A stretch of DNA of 22,461 nucleotides from Pseudomonadota bacterium (lineage in GTDB: Bacteria; Pseudomonadota; Alphaproteobacteria; Sphingomonadales; Sphingomonadaceae). Positions 6,927-13,893 of this stretch are shown in pieces. The DNA lies in the NCBI GenBank assembly GCA_023423775.1, contig JAFAEZ010000063.1, positions 1-22,461 on the forward strand. The letters run 5' to 3'. How positions within the stretch are numbered: the first letter of the stretch is position 1; the number at the start of each line of letters is the position of its first letter. Both the position numbers and the translations under genes were made by a program. Below the pieces are notes generated by a model that searched no databases, was not told the origin of the DNA, and saw nothing but the letters and a program-made list of their open reading frames with translations.

Positions 6927-7355
6927 TCATTCTATATATATGGGCTCCGGGCCCGGCTCGGAACCCGGCTCGACCAGCCTCAGCCTGGTCGCTTCGACGC
7001 CGTTGTCCTCAAGGGGCCGACGCGTCATCTTGCCCTCCAATATCCCGCCACTCAGGACTCGCAACCTGGAATAGGTCACATCGCCCACTATATGCGCGGT
7101 CGCCTCGACCGCCAGATCCCCGGTCTCGATCGCGCCTTCTACCCTTCCCGATACACGGACGCGATCGGCGAAAATGCTGCCTTGGACACAGCTCTTATCG
7201 CCAAGGACCAGGGTTGTGCAGCGAACGTCGCCCACGACGCGCCCTTCGACCTTCAGATCGACGCTGGCTTCGATATTTCCCGTAACCACGATATCGGCGC
7301 CGATCATCGAAGCCGGCGGCTCGTCGGCCCGTTGTCTCGCTTCGTTTTTTTCCAT
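6927..7355 (-). CDS. bactofilin B (polymer-forming cytoskeletal protein)
   Basis: 142 aa. Bactofilin beta-helix domain at about residues 15-115: MIGADIVVTGNIEASVDLKV, EGRVVGDVRCTTLVLGDKSC, FADRVRVSGRVEGAIETGDL, VEATAHIVGDVTYSRLRV. Close paralogue of bactofilin A with the same turn positions and the same REGRVVGD and GRVEGAI core blocks. N-terminal 15 residues are charged (MEKNEARQRADEPPAS); the C-terminal tail contains GSEPGPEP. I prefer the ATG at 7355, which has purine-rich sequence before it, to ATG 7373, which has none; upstream frame extension to 7433 lacks support. The next gene downstream (185 bp) is the broken zinc-ribbon gene, so this is the first gene of a module parallel to the bactofilin A unit. 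Confidence 0.9.
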   Translation of the reverse strand: MEKNEARQRADEPPASMIGADIVVTGNIEASVDLKVEGRVVGDVRCTTLVLGDKSCVQGSIFADRVRVSGRVEGAIETGDLAVEATAHIVGDVTYSRLRVLSGGILEGKMTRRPLEDNGVEATRLRLVEPGSEPGPEPIYIE

Positions 7356-7871
7356 GCTGTTCCGGCTTTCCATAGTAGAATGAAACCGAGGGCTGGACCA
7401 TCGCTGACGCTGATCCCCCTGAGCCGCCCGCAACGCAACAACCCGGCCAGTTGCGGTGGACTGTACAAGAGCTGGGCATGCCCTTCAAAATGTTTAATTT
7501 TTCAACCATATCCCGCCAGTGCTCCAGAAATAGGCTGCGGCAGCCACGCAGGTCGCGGCGGGAGCACGTCGCGCTGGGGGCGTGTTGACACAACATCTGA
7601 CAACCTGGTGTCTATCGACACGAGCGTGGCGATATAACGTACGTGAAGACCATATCATCCAGTTGCAGCCTCTAAGCTTTACTGTTTCTCTGCTTCGTCT
7701 GTGATTGATAATCATACGGTCTTAACGCGCTTCCGCTCTTTCCCGCCGCTTAGACCTACCGACAACTGTCACATATCAAATAGACGCCGATGTCTCACAA
7801 TGGGACCATCTTGCTTTGCCGAATGGGTCATAATATCGCGGTCTGTCTTTCCAATCGCAGCGGAGGTGGTG
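7356..7871. other. divergent intergenic region, bactofilin B / RTX protein
   Basis: 516 bp between two divergently oriented genes. It is AT-richer than its surroundings from about 7600 to 7860. It holds the bactofilin promoter-like element (7460-7488) and, on the + strand, a TTGACA at 7585-7590 without a convincing -10 at normal distance. There is also a GTGTC/GACAC hairpin (7608-7621) and an ACGTACGT palindrome near 7638. An open + frame from 7701 joins the RTX gene but has no RBS and low-GC codons, so I treat it as leader. Confidence 0.45.
7460..7488 (-). promoter_or_regulatory. promoter-like element before bactofilin B
   Basis: On the - strand: TTGAAG, 17-bp spacer, TACAGT, with an A-rich upstream stretch (AAAAATTAAACATT). 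It is the counterpart of the element at 5833-5861, with the same spacing and similar flanks (ATTTTGAAGGGCATG versus GTTTTGAGGGACGTG). Leader to the chosen ATG is about 95 nt. Prediction only. Confidence 0.5.
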
Positions 7872-8405
7872 ATGGGCAGGTTCAAAAAAGGCACCAATGG
7901 TCCTGATACCCTCATTGGAACCAAGTTCGCGGACAAACTCTTCGGGAAAGGCGGTGACGATCTTCTCGACGGCGGGAACGGAAACGACTTGCTCGTCGGA
8001 GGAAAAGGAAACGACCTGATAAAATCCGGAGCGGGCAACGACTTCGCATTTGGCGGCAAAGGAAATGATACGATCAACGGCGGCCACGGCTACGACTTCC
8101 TTTTTGGAGGCAGTGGCGACGATCGCCTCACCGGCGGCGGCGAGATCGACATAATGGTCGGCGGTCGCGGCAAGGACGAGTTCCGGATCGACGCGACCGG
8201 CTTCAAGAACATCGTAGTCGACTTCTGCTACGCTCAGGGGGATCGCATCGACATCCCGCCCGGCTACGCTCTTTCGGATGCCACCATCACCGACAACGGC
8301 CTTTCGCTATTCGGCGTTACAGTGAGCTGGGGATCCAGCGGACCTGTGGTGCAAATCCTCGGCGTCGCCAATGCTTCGGACGTGTCGAGCGCCTGGTTCA
8401 TCTGA
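7872..8405 (+). CDS. RTX-repeat calcium-binding protein, copy 1
   Basis: 177 aa, no Sec signal. Residues 10-100 are about nine nonapeptide RTX units (GGxGxDxLx), for example GGNGNDLLV, GGKGNDTIN, GGSGDDRLT. These fold as a parallel beta-roll that binds calcium between turns. Residues 100-177 are a non-repeat C-terminal domain (RIDATGF, GDRIDIPPGY, VTVSWG) ending SAWFI, where a type I secretion signal would be expected. No type I secretion genes are in the window, so the exporter must be elsewhere. The ATG has GGAGG 7 nt upstream. Same length as, and clearly paralogous to, the protein at 17589-18122; here one repeat is degenerate (GGGEIDIMV), as in the other copy. Function probably extracellular (adhesion or matrix), not shown directly. 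Confidence 0.85.
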   Translation: MGRFKKGTNGPDTLIGTKFADKLFGKGGDDLLDGGNGNDLLVGGKGNDLIKSGAGNDFAFGGKGNDTINGGHGYDFLFGGSGDDRLTGGGEIDIMVGGRGKDEFRIDATGFKNIVVDFCYAQGDRIDIPPGYALSDATITDNGLSLFGVTVSWGSSGPVVQILGVANASDVSSAWFI

Positions 8406-9243
8406 CCATGGCTTGCGTGTGGGGCGGGGCACGACGGGTCCGGCTTGACGCGGCGTGGGAACCGCGAGTCTGCCGGTATGAGGCCGCACGGATCGGCGCC
8501 CACTGCAGCCAGCGGGGCGGACATCCCCTCCCCCGCACCCGCCTGCTCAAGGAGTTGATAGCCACCCGGGCAGCCGAGGCATGCCACATGGTCCCTACAA
8601 CATGAAAAGGGTCGTCCGGCATACTCCCGGGCGACCCTCTGCGACTCCGACCGAAGGGAAGATCGGACAGGCATATAATGCTAGAAGAAGCGACGATTTG
8701 CAAGAATCCCAAATTAAGACGGCTTCGCCAGCTGACGGAGCCAGGCGACCTAGCCGGCGACATTTCTCATGTAGAGGTTACCGACAGCCTTCTTTGCCGC
8801 CCCGCTGCCTCCCTTATGATTTCGCGACGTTATGAACGATCATTATTATGTCTGTGCAACATGCCAATGCACATCATTAGTTATATTGGTGACGAATCTC
8901 GATTACTCAAACCGATCACGCAACTCTCGTGAACGAGTGACATGTCTCTAATCAGTCTCGTGACGGAGCAACGTCTGTCGCTCGCAAATAGTCTCCCTGA
9001 AAGGATGAATATTTGCTATGGGGTACGCAGGACCTACGGAGCGGATCATGGAGAGGCATGGGGCAACTCCTCGTGTAGCCGACTGCCCGGCATCAATCGC
9101 CGGCATCGCGGAACAGTCTGAACGGCTGTGGGAAAGCGAACGGTCGCAGGCTACCCCGGCATCTTCAGCAGATGACTTATGCAAGACTGGCCCCCTCGCC
9201 CTTGTTGCCAGCGAGCAGCGCGTCTCGCCATGCGAGCACGGTC
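8406..9243. other. long gap with AT-rich core, no clear gene
   Basis: 838 bp between the RTX gene and the 175-aa hypothetical gene. A terminator-like hairpin lies at 8608-8638. From about 8800 to 9020 the sequence is markedly AT-richer than the rest of the window, with a CTCGT/ACGAG hairpin at 8926-8937. A weak small ORF (9048-9251) is listed separately. Other open frames have no RBS, codon bias or recognisable motif. Confidence 0.45.
8608..8638 (+). terminator. terminator-like hairpin after RTX copy 1
   Basis: AGGGTCG / CGACCCT with an inner CCGG/CCGG pairing, about 200 bp after the RTX stop codon. No T-tract follows. Distance from the gene makes it a weak candidate. Confidence 0.35.
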
Positions 9244-9251
9244 ATGGATGA
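9048..9251 (+). CDS. doubtful small ORF
   Basis: 67 aa beginning MERHGATPRV, with a moderately helix-like stretch (ASIAGIAEQSERLWESERS) and ending CEHGHG. Its stop overlaps the likely start of the next gene by 8 bp, which is the only contextual support. No good RBS is seen and third-position GC is modest. An in-frame ATG at 9018 would lengthen it by 10 residues. It may be a shadow. Confidence 0.2.
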   Translation: MERHGATPRVADCPASIAGIAEQSERLWESERSQATPASSADDLCKTGPLALVASEQRVSPCEHGHG

Positions 9252-9771
9252 TGGCGCTGCGGAACGGGCACAGTGCCGCCTGCGCCTCGTCAGTGCGAAA
9301 TCAGACGAGGAACTGGCCGCGGAGGAAGCAAGGCGCGAGCTTCGCGAGACGCTGCGGTCATTCACCGCGAACCTGCTCAGGATCATGCGAGGCGCGGGCA
9401 AGCCGGACGAAGTTGCTGCTCAGTGCGTCGACCTTCTCGACTCGTTCGAGAGGTACCGCGCGGCGCACAGACGGATGCCCGATGCTGCGGAATTAATCGA
9501 TGCCCTGGGGCTCCCGCGTCGCCGACTGTTCAGACGCGCGCTCTCGGCCGACATGCGCAGGATCTTCGATGGAGAGCAGAAGGTGCTTCGCGGCGCTCTG
9601 CAGGTCGCCGCCTCTCAACTCCTGGGGCAGAGCGCGCAAGAGGCGGCGGGCGAAAGCGAAGTGCGCGAGGGTGCCAGAGAAACCGTGGAAGGGCGCGCCG
9701 CCATCGATCCGAAAGTGCGCTGGGAAGCGCTCTCGAGCATCGCAAAAAAGGGCGGACGCCCGGAAAACTGA
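9244..9771 (+). CDS. hypothetical protein upstream of sulfate operon
   Basis: 175 aa, family not recognised. It is mostly alpha-helical and charged: residues 25-60 are a Glu/Arg-rich helix (EEARRELRETLRSFTANLL), 60-90 another helical pair containing CVDLLDSFERYRAAHRRMP, and 95-120 a basic stretch (LPRRRLFRRALSADMRR). The C-terminal third has Ala/Glu repeats and ends KKGGRPEN. No signal peptide or membrane helix, so probably cytoplasmic. Strong third-position GC supports coding. The start is uncertain: ATG 9244 and ATG 9172 (24 residues longer) both lack a clear RBS. It is 228 bp from the sulfate-binding protein gene on the same strand, with a possible promoter between them, so it is probably not in that operon. 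Confidence 0.6.
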   Translation: MDDGAAERAQCRLRLVSAKSDEELAAEEARRELRETLRSFTANLLRIMRGAGKPDEVAAQCVDLLDSFERYRAAHRRMPDAAELIDALGLPRRRLFRRALSADMRRIFDGEQKVLRGALQVAASQLLGQSAQEAAGESEVREGARETVEGRAAIDPKVRWEALSSIAKKGGRPEN

Positions 9772-9930
9772 GGGGAGCGTGCAGATTGGCGTCCGGAAGA
9801 AAGCTGCCTGTTTCCAACCGTTCGCGAAGACTCCATAGCTTGAGCGTTAGACTATGCGGCGGCGGTGATCTGACATTACTCTTTGTCTAATAGTGGTACT
9901 TGTCCCACTTTGAACACCATGCCGGCCATA

Positions 9931-9959
9931 TTGACTCGACTCACTTAAAAATCTCTACT
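9931..9959 (+). promoter_or_regulatory. possible promoter of sulfate operon
   Basis: TTGACT, 17-bp spacer, TCTACT, about 40 bp before the first gene, in a locally AT-rich stretch. The -35 matches five of six consensus positions, the -10 four of six. No recognisable CysB-type or other sulfur-regulator site was found. Confidence 0.35.
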
Positions 9960-9999
9960 CGATAAGTAGACATATCGACCTCCTCTGCGGAGCTTGGGC

Positions 10000-11022
10000 A
10001 TGCGTCTAAGAATTGGGCTGCTGGTGGGGGCGCTCTTCGCGGCGCTGCAGGGCTGCGGAAGCGAGCAACCGGGAGCCTCGGGCAGCATCGAGCTTGTCAA
10101 TGTCTCCTACGACCCGACGCGCGAGCTCTATCGCGACATGAATCAGGCCTTTTCCAGTAATTGGTCGTCGCGCACTGGCCAGGGCGTTCGGTTTCGCATG
10201 AGCCACGGAGGATCCGGAAAGCAGGCGCGCGCCGTGATTGACGGTCTCGACGCAGATGTCGTGACGCTCGCGCTGGCCCACGACGTGGACGTGATAGCCG
10301 AGCGAACGCGCAAGCTTCCAGTCGACTGGCAAACCCGGCTCCCGAACAATTCCTCCCCTTATACCTCGACGATCGTCTTCCTCGTGCGCGCCGGTAATCC
10401 CAAAGGCGTTCGGGACTGGCCAGACCTCGTCAAACCGGGCATCACGGTCATCACCCCCAACCCCAAGACGAGCGGCGGTGCGCGCTGGAATTTCCTTGCT
10501 GCATGGGGCTACGGCCGCAAGGTGGACGGGACGGAGCGCGGCGCGGAACAATTCGTCCGGCAATTGTTCGCCAACGTGCCCGTGCTCGACAGCGGAGCGC
10601 GTGGATCGACCACGACTTTCGTTGAGCGCGGCATCGGCGACGTCCTCCTTGCCTGGGAGAATGAAGCCCTGCTCGCCCAGGAAAAGCTTGGTCCGGGCAA
10701 GTTCGAGATAGTTGTTCCTTCGGTGTCGGTTCTCGCGGAACCGCCCGTCGCCGTGATCGAGAACAATGCATATTCCCGCGGCACTCTGGACGTTGCGAAG
10801 GCCTATCTCGATTATCTTTATACCCCCGCGGCCCAGGAAATCATCGCTCGGAACTTCTATCGTCCCCGCGACGCCGCGGTCGCGGCGAAATATGCTGCGC
10901 GCTTCCCTTCCCTTGACCTGCTCACAATCGACCGCGATTTTGGCGGCTGGAAGGCGGCACAGGAACGCTTCTTTGACGACGGCTCGATTTTCGACCGCAT
11001 CGTCGCGGAGCGAAGACGATGA
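10000..11022 (+). CDS. sbp: sulfate-binding lipoprotein of ABC transporter
   Basis: 340 aa. Residues 1-20 are a lipoprotein signal with lipobox LQGC, so the mature protein is probably lipid-anchored facing the periplasm. The rest is a type II periplasmic binding protein with the sulfate-binding signature blocks: YDPTRELY (about 37-44), SHGGSGKQARAVIDGL (about 68-83), LPNNSSPYTSTIVFLVR, ITPNPKTSGGARWNFLAAWG, and DSGARGSTTTF. These resemble E. coli Sbp closely. It delivers sulfate (possibly thiosulfate) to CysT/CysW. GGAG lies 7 nt before this ATG; a TTG two codons earlier is less likely. Its stop overlaps the cysT start (ATGA). Its close paralogue at 13894-14943 is soluble instead of lipid-anchored. 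Confidence 0.92.
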   Translation: MRLRIGLLVGALFAALQGCGSEQPGASGSIELVNVSYDPTRELYRDMNQAFSSNWSSRTGQGVRFRMSHGGSGKQARAVIDGLDADVVTLALAHDVDVIAERTRKLPVDWQTRLPNNSSPYTSTIVFLVRAGNPKGVRDWPDLVKPGITVITPNPKTSGGARWNFLAAWGYGRKVDGTERGAEQFVRQLFANVPVLDSGARGSTTTFVERGIGDVLLAWENEALLAQEKLGPGKFEIVVPSVSVLAEPPVAVIENNAYSRGTLDVAKAYLDYLYTPAAQEIIARNFYRPRDAAVAAKYAARFPSLDLLTIDRDFGGWKAAQERFFDDGSIFDRIVAERRR

Positions 11023-11921
11023 CCGCCGTCGCCCAAGCGCGGGCTCAGGCGCCGGCGGTTGCGGTCACCCCCTTTTCGCTCGCGAAGCGTCCCGCCTTCC
11101 GCAAGCGAAGCGTTATACCAGGCTTCGGCATCACCTTCGGCTTCACCCTTGCCTGGCTCACCCTCATCGTCCTCATCCCGCTCAGCGCAGTGTTCATCAA
11201 GGCTGCGGGGCTGTCCTGGACCGAGTTCGTGGAAGTCGCCCTTTCCGGTAGAGCGCTTGCCGCCTACAGGCTGACATTCGGGGCCTCGCTCGCGGCCGCC
11301 GTGCTCAACGCCTTTTTCGGCCTGCTGGTGGCTTGGGTGCTGGTTCGCTACGACTTCCCCGGCAAGCGCATCGTCGACGCCCTTGTCGATTTGCCGTTCG
11401 CGCTTCCAACCGCCGTCGCCGGCATCGCCTTGACGGCGCTCTACGCCTCCAATGGCTGGCTCGGGCAATTTCTCGATCCCCTCGGCATCAAGGTAGCCTA
11501 CACTCCCCTCGGCGTGGTCGTGGCGCTGACCTTCATCGGGCTCCCGTTCGTCGTGCGATCGGTTGAACCGGTCCTTGCCGACATGGGCATGGATGTCGAG
11601 GAGGCCGCCGCATCGCTCGGGGCGAGCCGCGGGCAGACCTTCCGCAGGGTGATCCTGCCGGCGATGTTCCCGGCGCTCGCGACCGGCTTCGCCCTCGCGC
11701 TCGCGCGCGGCATCGGGGAATATGGGTCGGTCATCTTCATCGCGGGGAACATGCCCTATGTCTCCGAGATCGCCCCATTGCTCATCGTTACCCAGCTCGA
11801 GCAATATAATTATGCGGGCGCCACCGCCGTTGCGGCGGTCATGCTGGTCGCGTCCTTCCTGCTCCTGCTCCTGATCAACCTCGTCCAGATCTGGGCTCGC
11901 CGTCGGAGCCTCGCCTCATGA
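11019..11921 (+). CDS. cysT: sulfate ABC transporter permease CysT
   Basis: 300 aa inner-membrane permease (CysT, also called CysU). A basic N-terminus of about 35 residues precedes the first membrane helix (FGFTLAWLTLIVLIPLSAVF), and about six helices follow. The cytoplasmic EAA coupling loop that contacts the ATPase is visible near residues 190-215 (EEAAASLGASRGQTFRRVIL). With CysW it forms the translocation channel of the sulfate/thiosulfate importer. It overlaps sbp and cysW by 4 bp each (ATGA), so translation of the three is coupled. Length and motif placement are normal for the family. Confidence 0.93.
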   Translation: MTAVAQARAQAPAVAVTPFSLAKRPAFRKRSVIPGFGITFGFTLAWLTLIVLIPLSAVFIKAAGLSWTEFVEVALSGRALAAYRLTFGASLAAAVLNAFFGLLVAWVLVRYDFPGKRIVDALVDLPFALPTAVAGIALTALYASNGWLGQFLDPLGIKVAYTPLGVVVALTFIGLPFVVRSVEPVLADMGMDVEEAAASLGASRGQTFRRVILPAMFPALATGFALALARGIGEYGSVIFIAGNMPYVSEIAPLLIVTQLEQYNYAGATAVAAVMLVASFLLLLLINLVQIWARRRSLAS

Positions 11922-12751
11922 ACACCACCCTGTCCTCCGACCGCGCGAGGATCTGGCTGATCGGCGGGGCGCTGCTCTATCTGGGCCTCTTCATACTCCT
12001 CCCTCTCATTTCCGTGTTCGTCGAAGCGTTATCAGCAGGGTTCGCCGCTTATGCCGAGGCGATCACGGAGCCGGACGCGCGCGCAGCCATACGCCTCACG
12101 TTGCTGGTCGCCGCCATCAGCGTGCCCCTCAACGTGGTCTTCGGCCTTTCGGCCGCATGGGCGATCACCAAGTTCGACTTCCGCGGAAAGTCGGTGCTCA
12201 TCAGCCTTATAGATCTCCCCTTCTCCGTTTCGCCGGTCGTGTCTGGCCTCATCTTCGTCCTGCTGTTCGGGGCCCAGGGCTGGTGGGGCGAATGGCTGGC
12301 CAGGCACGATATCGAGATCATCTTCGCGGTACCGGGCATTGTCCTGGCGACGATGTTCATCACATTTCCGTTCGTCGCTCGTGAGTTGATCCCCCTCATG
12401 GCCGAGCAGGGCCGCGACGACGAGGAGGCCGCGATCAGCCTGGGCGCCAGCGGCTGGCAGGCCTTCCGGCGCGTGACGCTGCCCAATGTCCGCTGGGGGC
12501 TGCTCTACGGCGTGCTGCTCTCCAATGCGCGCGCAATGGGCGAGTTCGGAGCGGTCTCGGTCGTTTCGGGACACATACGCGGCGAGACGAACACGATGCC
12601 GCTCCATGTGGAGATCCTCTACAACGAATATAATTTCGTGGCCGCCTTCGCCGTGGCCTCGCTCCTCGCGCTCCTCGCGCTCTGCACCCTCATTCTCAAG
12701 AGCGCGCTCGAATGGCGCTTGCGTCACAACGGAAAAGGGGACCTGCATTGA
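11918..12751 (+). CDS. cysW: sulfate ABC transporter permease CysW
   Basis: 277 aa, partner of CysT in the sulfate importer. Hydrophobic N-terminal helix at residues 15-35 (LIGGALLYLGLFILLPLISV), then about five further helices. The EAA loop lies near residues 167-190 (DEEAAISLGASGWQAFRRVT), followed by the conserved ARAMGEFGAVSVVSGHIRGE segment typical of CysW. It overlaps cysT by 4 bp at the 5' end, and its TGA overlaps the TTG start of cysA. Normal length. No oddities seen. Confidence 0.93.
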   Translation: MNTTLSSDRARIWLIGGALLYLGLFILLPLISVFVEALSAGFAAYAEAITEPDARAAIRLTLLVAAISVPLNVVFGLSAAWAITKFDFRGKSVLISLIDLPFSVSPVVSGLIFVLLFGAQGWWGEWLARHDIEIIFAVPGIVLATMFITFPFVARELIPLMAEQGRDDEEAAISLGASGWQAFRRVTLPNVRWGLLYGVLLSNARAMGEFGAVSVVSGHIRGETNTMPLHVEILYNEYNFVAAFAVASLLALLALCTLILKSALEWRLRHNGKGDLH

Positions 12752-13800
12752 GCATCAAGGTCGACCGGGTCAGCAAGAATTTCGGCGTATTCGCCGCGCT
12801 CCACGGGGTAAGCCTGGAAGCACGGCCGGGCGAATTCCTGGCATTGCTGGGGCCCTCCGGCTCAGGGAAGACGACCCTCTTACGCATCATGGCCGGCCTC
12901 GAATTTCCCGAAACGGGGACGGTTTATTTCGAAGGCAAGGACGTCACACGACTAAAGGTCCAGGACCGTCACGTCGGGTTCGTGTTCCAGCATTATGCCC
13001 TGTTCCGCCACATGACGGTCGCGCAGAATGTGGCCTTCGGCCTGTGCGTGCGGCCGCGCCGTGAACGTCCCCATCGCCGCGACATTGACACGCGCGTGCA
13101 GAAGCTGCTCGACCTCGTCCAGCTCGGCCATCTCGGCGACCGCCTGCCCGCGCAGCTCTCAGGCGGGCAGCGGCAACGCGTGGCGCTTGCGCGCGCGCTA
13201 GCGGTCGACCCGAAACTCCTGCTGCTCGACGAACCGTTCGGGGCGCTCGACGCCAAGGTCCGCAAGGACTTGAGGCGCTGGCTGCGCGCGCTCCACGACC
13301 AGATGGGCATCACGTCGGTCTTTGTTACCCACGACCAGGAGGAAGCCCTCGAACTCGCCGACCGCGTCGTCGTGATGAATCATGGCCGCATCGAGCAGAT
13401 GGCGACACCGCGCGAGATCTACGAAGAACCGAGCAGCGCGTTCGTGTTCGATTTCGTAGGCGATTCCAATCGCGTTCCGCTGCTCATCCGCGAAGGCCGG
13501 GCCGAGCTCGGCGGACACCGGGTCGACCTGCACCCGATGCCGCGCTTCGAAGGGCCCGCCGAACTCTATTTTCGGCCCCAGGATACGTCGATCTCGCACG
13601 AGGGCAGTGGAAGACTCCCGGTGGTGGTTCAAGACGTTCGGCAACGGGGCGGGATCGTCCGCCTGGAGGGCCTCATCATGGGAACCGAAATTCCCATCGA
13701 GGCGATCGTCGGCGAACATCGGGTGCCCGCAATAGGCGAGACGGTTAGCATCGCTCCGACCCGGACATGCGTGTTCCAAGCGGATGGAGGCGCCGGATGA
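12748..13800 (+). CDS. cysA: sulfate ABC transporter ATPase CysA
   Basis: 350 aa ATPase energising sulfate import. Walker A GPSGSGKT (35-42), Q-loop in VGFVFQHYALFRHMTV, signature LSGGQRQR, Walker B LLLLDEPFGALDA and H-loop VTHDQEEA are all intact. The C-terminal about 110 residues form the CysA regulatory/TOBE-like region, shorter and more divergent than in E. coli. I chose the TTG start because it gives MSIKVDRVSKNFG, which aligns with the MSIEI start of E. coli CysA, has GGGG about 8 nt upstream, and overlaps the cysW stop (TTGA). An in-frame ATG at 12712 would start inside cysW with 12 extra residues. Confidence 0.93.
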   Translation: MSIKVDRVSKNFGVFAALHGVSLEARPGEFLALLGPSGSGKTTLLRIMAGLEFPETGTVYFEGKDVTRLKVQDRHVGFVFQHYALFRHMTVAQNVAFGLCVRPRRERPHRRDIDTRVQKLLDLVQLGHLGDRLPAQLSGGQRQRVALARALAVDPKLLLLDEPFGALDAKVRKDLRRWLRALHDQMGITSVFVTHDQEEALELADRVVVMNHGRIEQMATPREIYEEPSSAFVFDFVGDSNRVPLLIREGRAELGGHRVDLHPMPRFEGPAELYFRPQDTSISHEGSGRLPVVVQDVRQRGGIVRLEGLIMGTEIPIEAIVGEHRVPAIGETVSIAPTRTCVFQADGGAG

Positions 13801-13893
13801 CCGTTCCGCCAAAGGTCACCCACTAAACGGCCCCACCACACGACCCGGCTGCTGACCAGAGTCCCAACTCGCGACCCAGCTACGGAGGAATCC

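Noticed and set aside
7092..7637. 181-aa + strand ORF antisense to bactofilin B
   Set aside because: No domain; it overlaps a clear bactofilin on the opposite strand and ends in the AT-rich intergenic region.
7701..7871. 57-residue N-terminal extension of RTX copy 1
   Set aside because: AT-rich leader with no RBS at its start. The paralogue begins at the equivalent of the internal ATG, which has GGAGG.
9892..9909. AGTGG/CCACT hairpin before the sulfate operon as a riboswitch or attenuator
   Set aside because: Only a 5-bp stem with no conserved riboswitch core or adjacent terminator, and it lies upstream of the likely promoter.
10857..11804. 315-aa - strand ORF antisense to cysT
   Set aside because: Highly charged, domain-free translation typical of the antisense of a GC-rich membrane-protein gene.
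12032..12748. 238-aa - strand ORF antisense to cysW
   Set aside because: Same reason: an Asp/Glu/His/Arg-rich shadow of a confidently identified permease.
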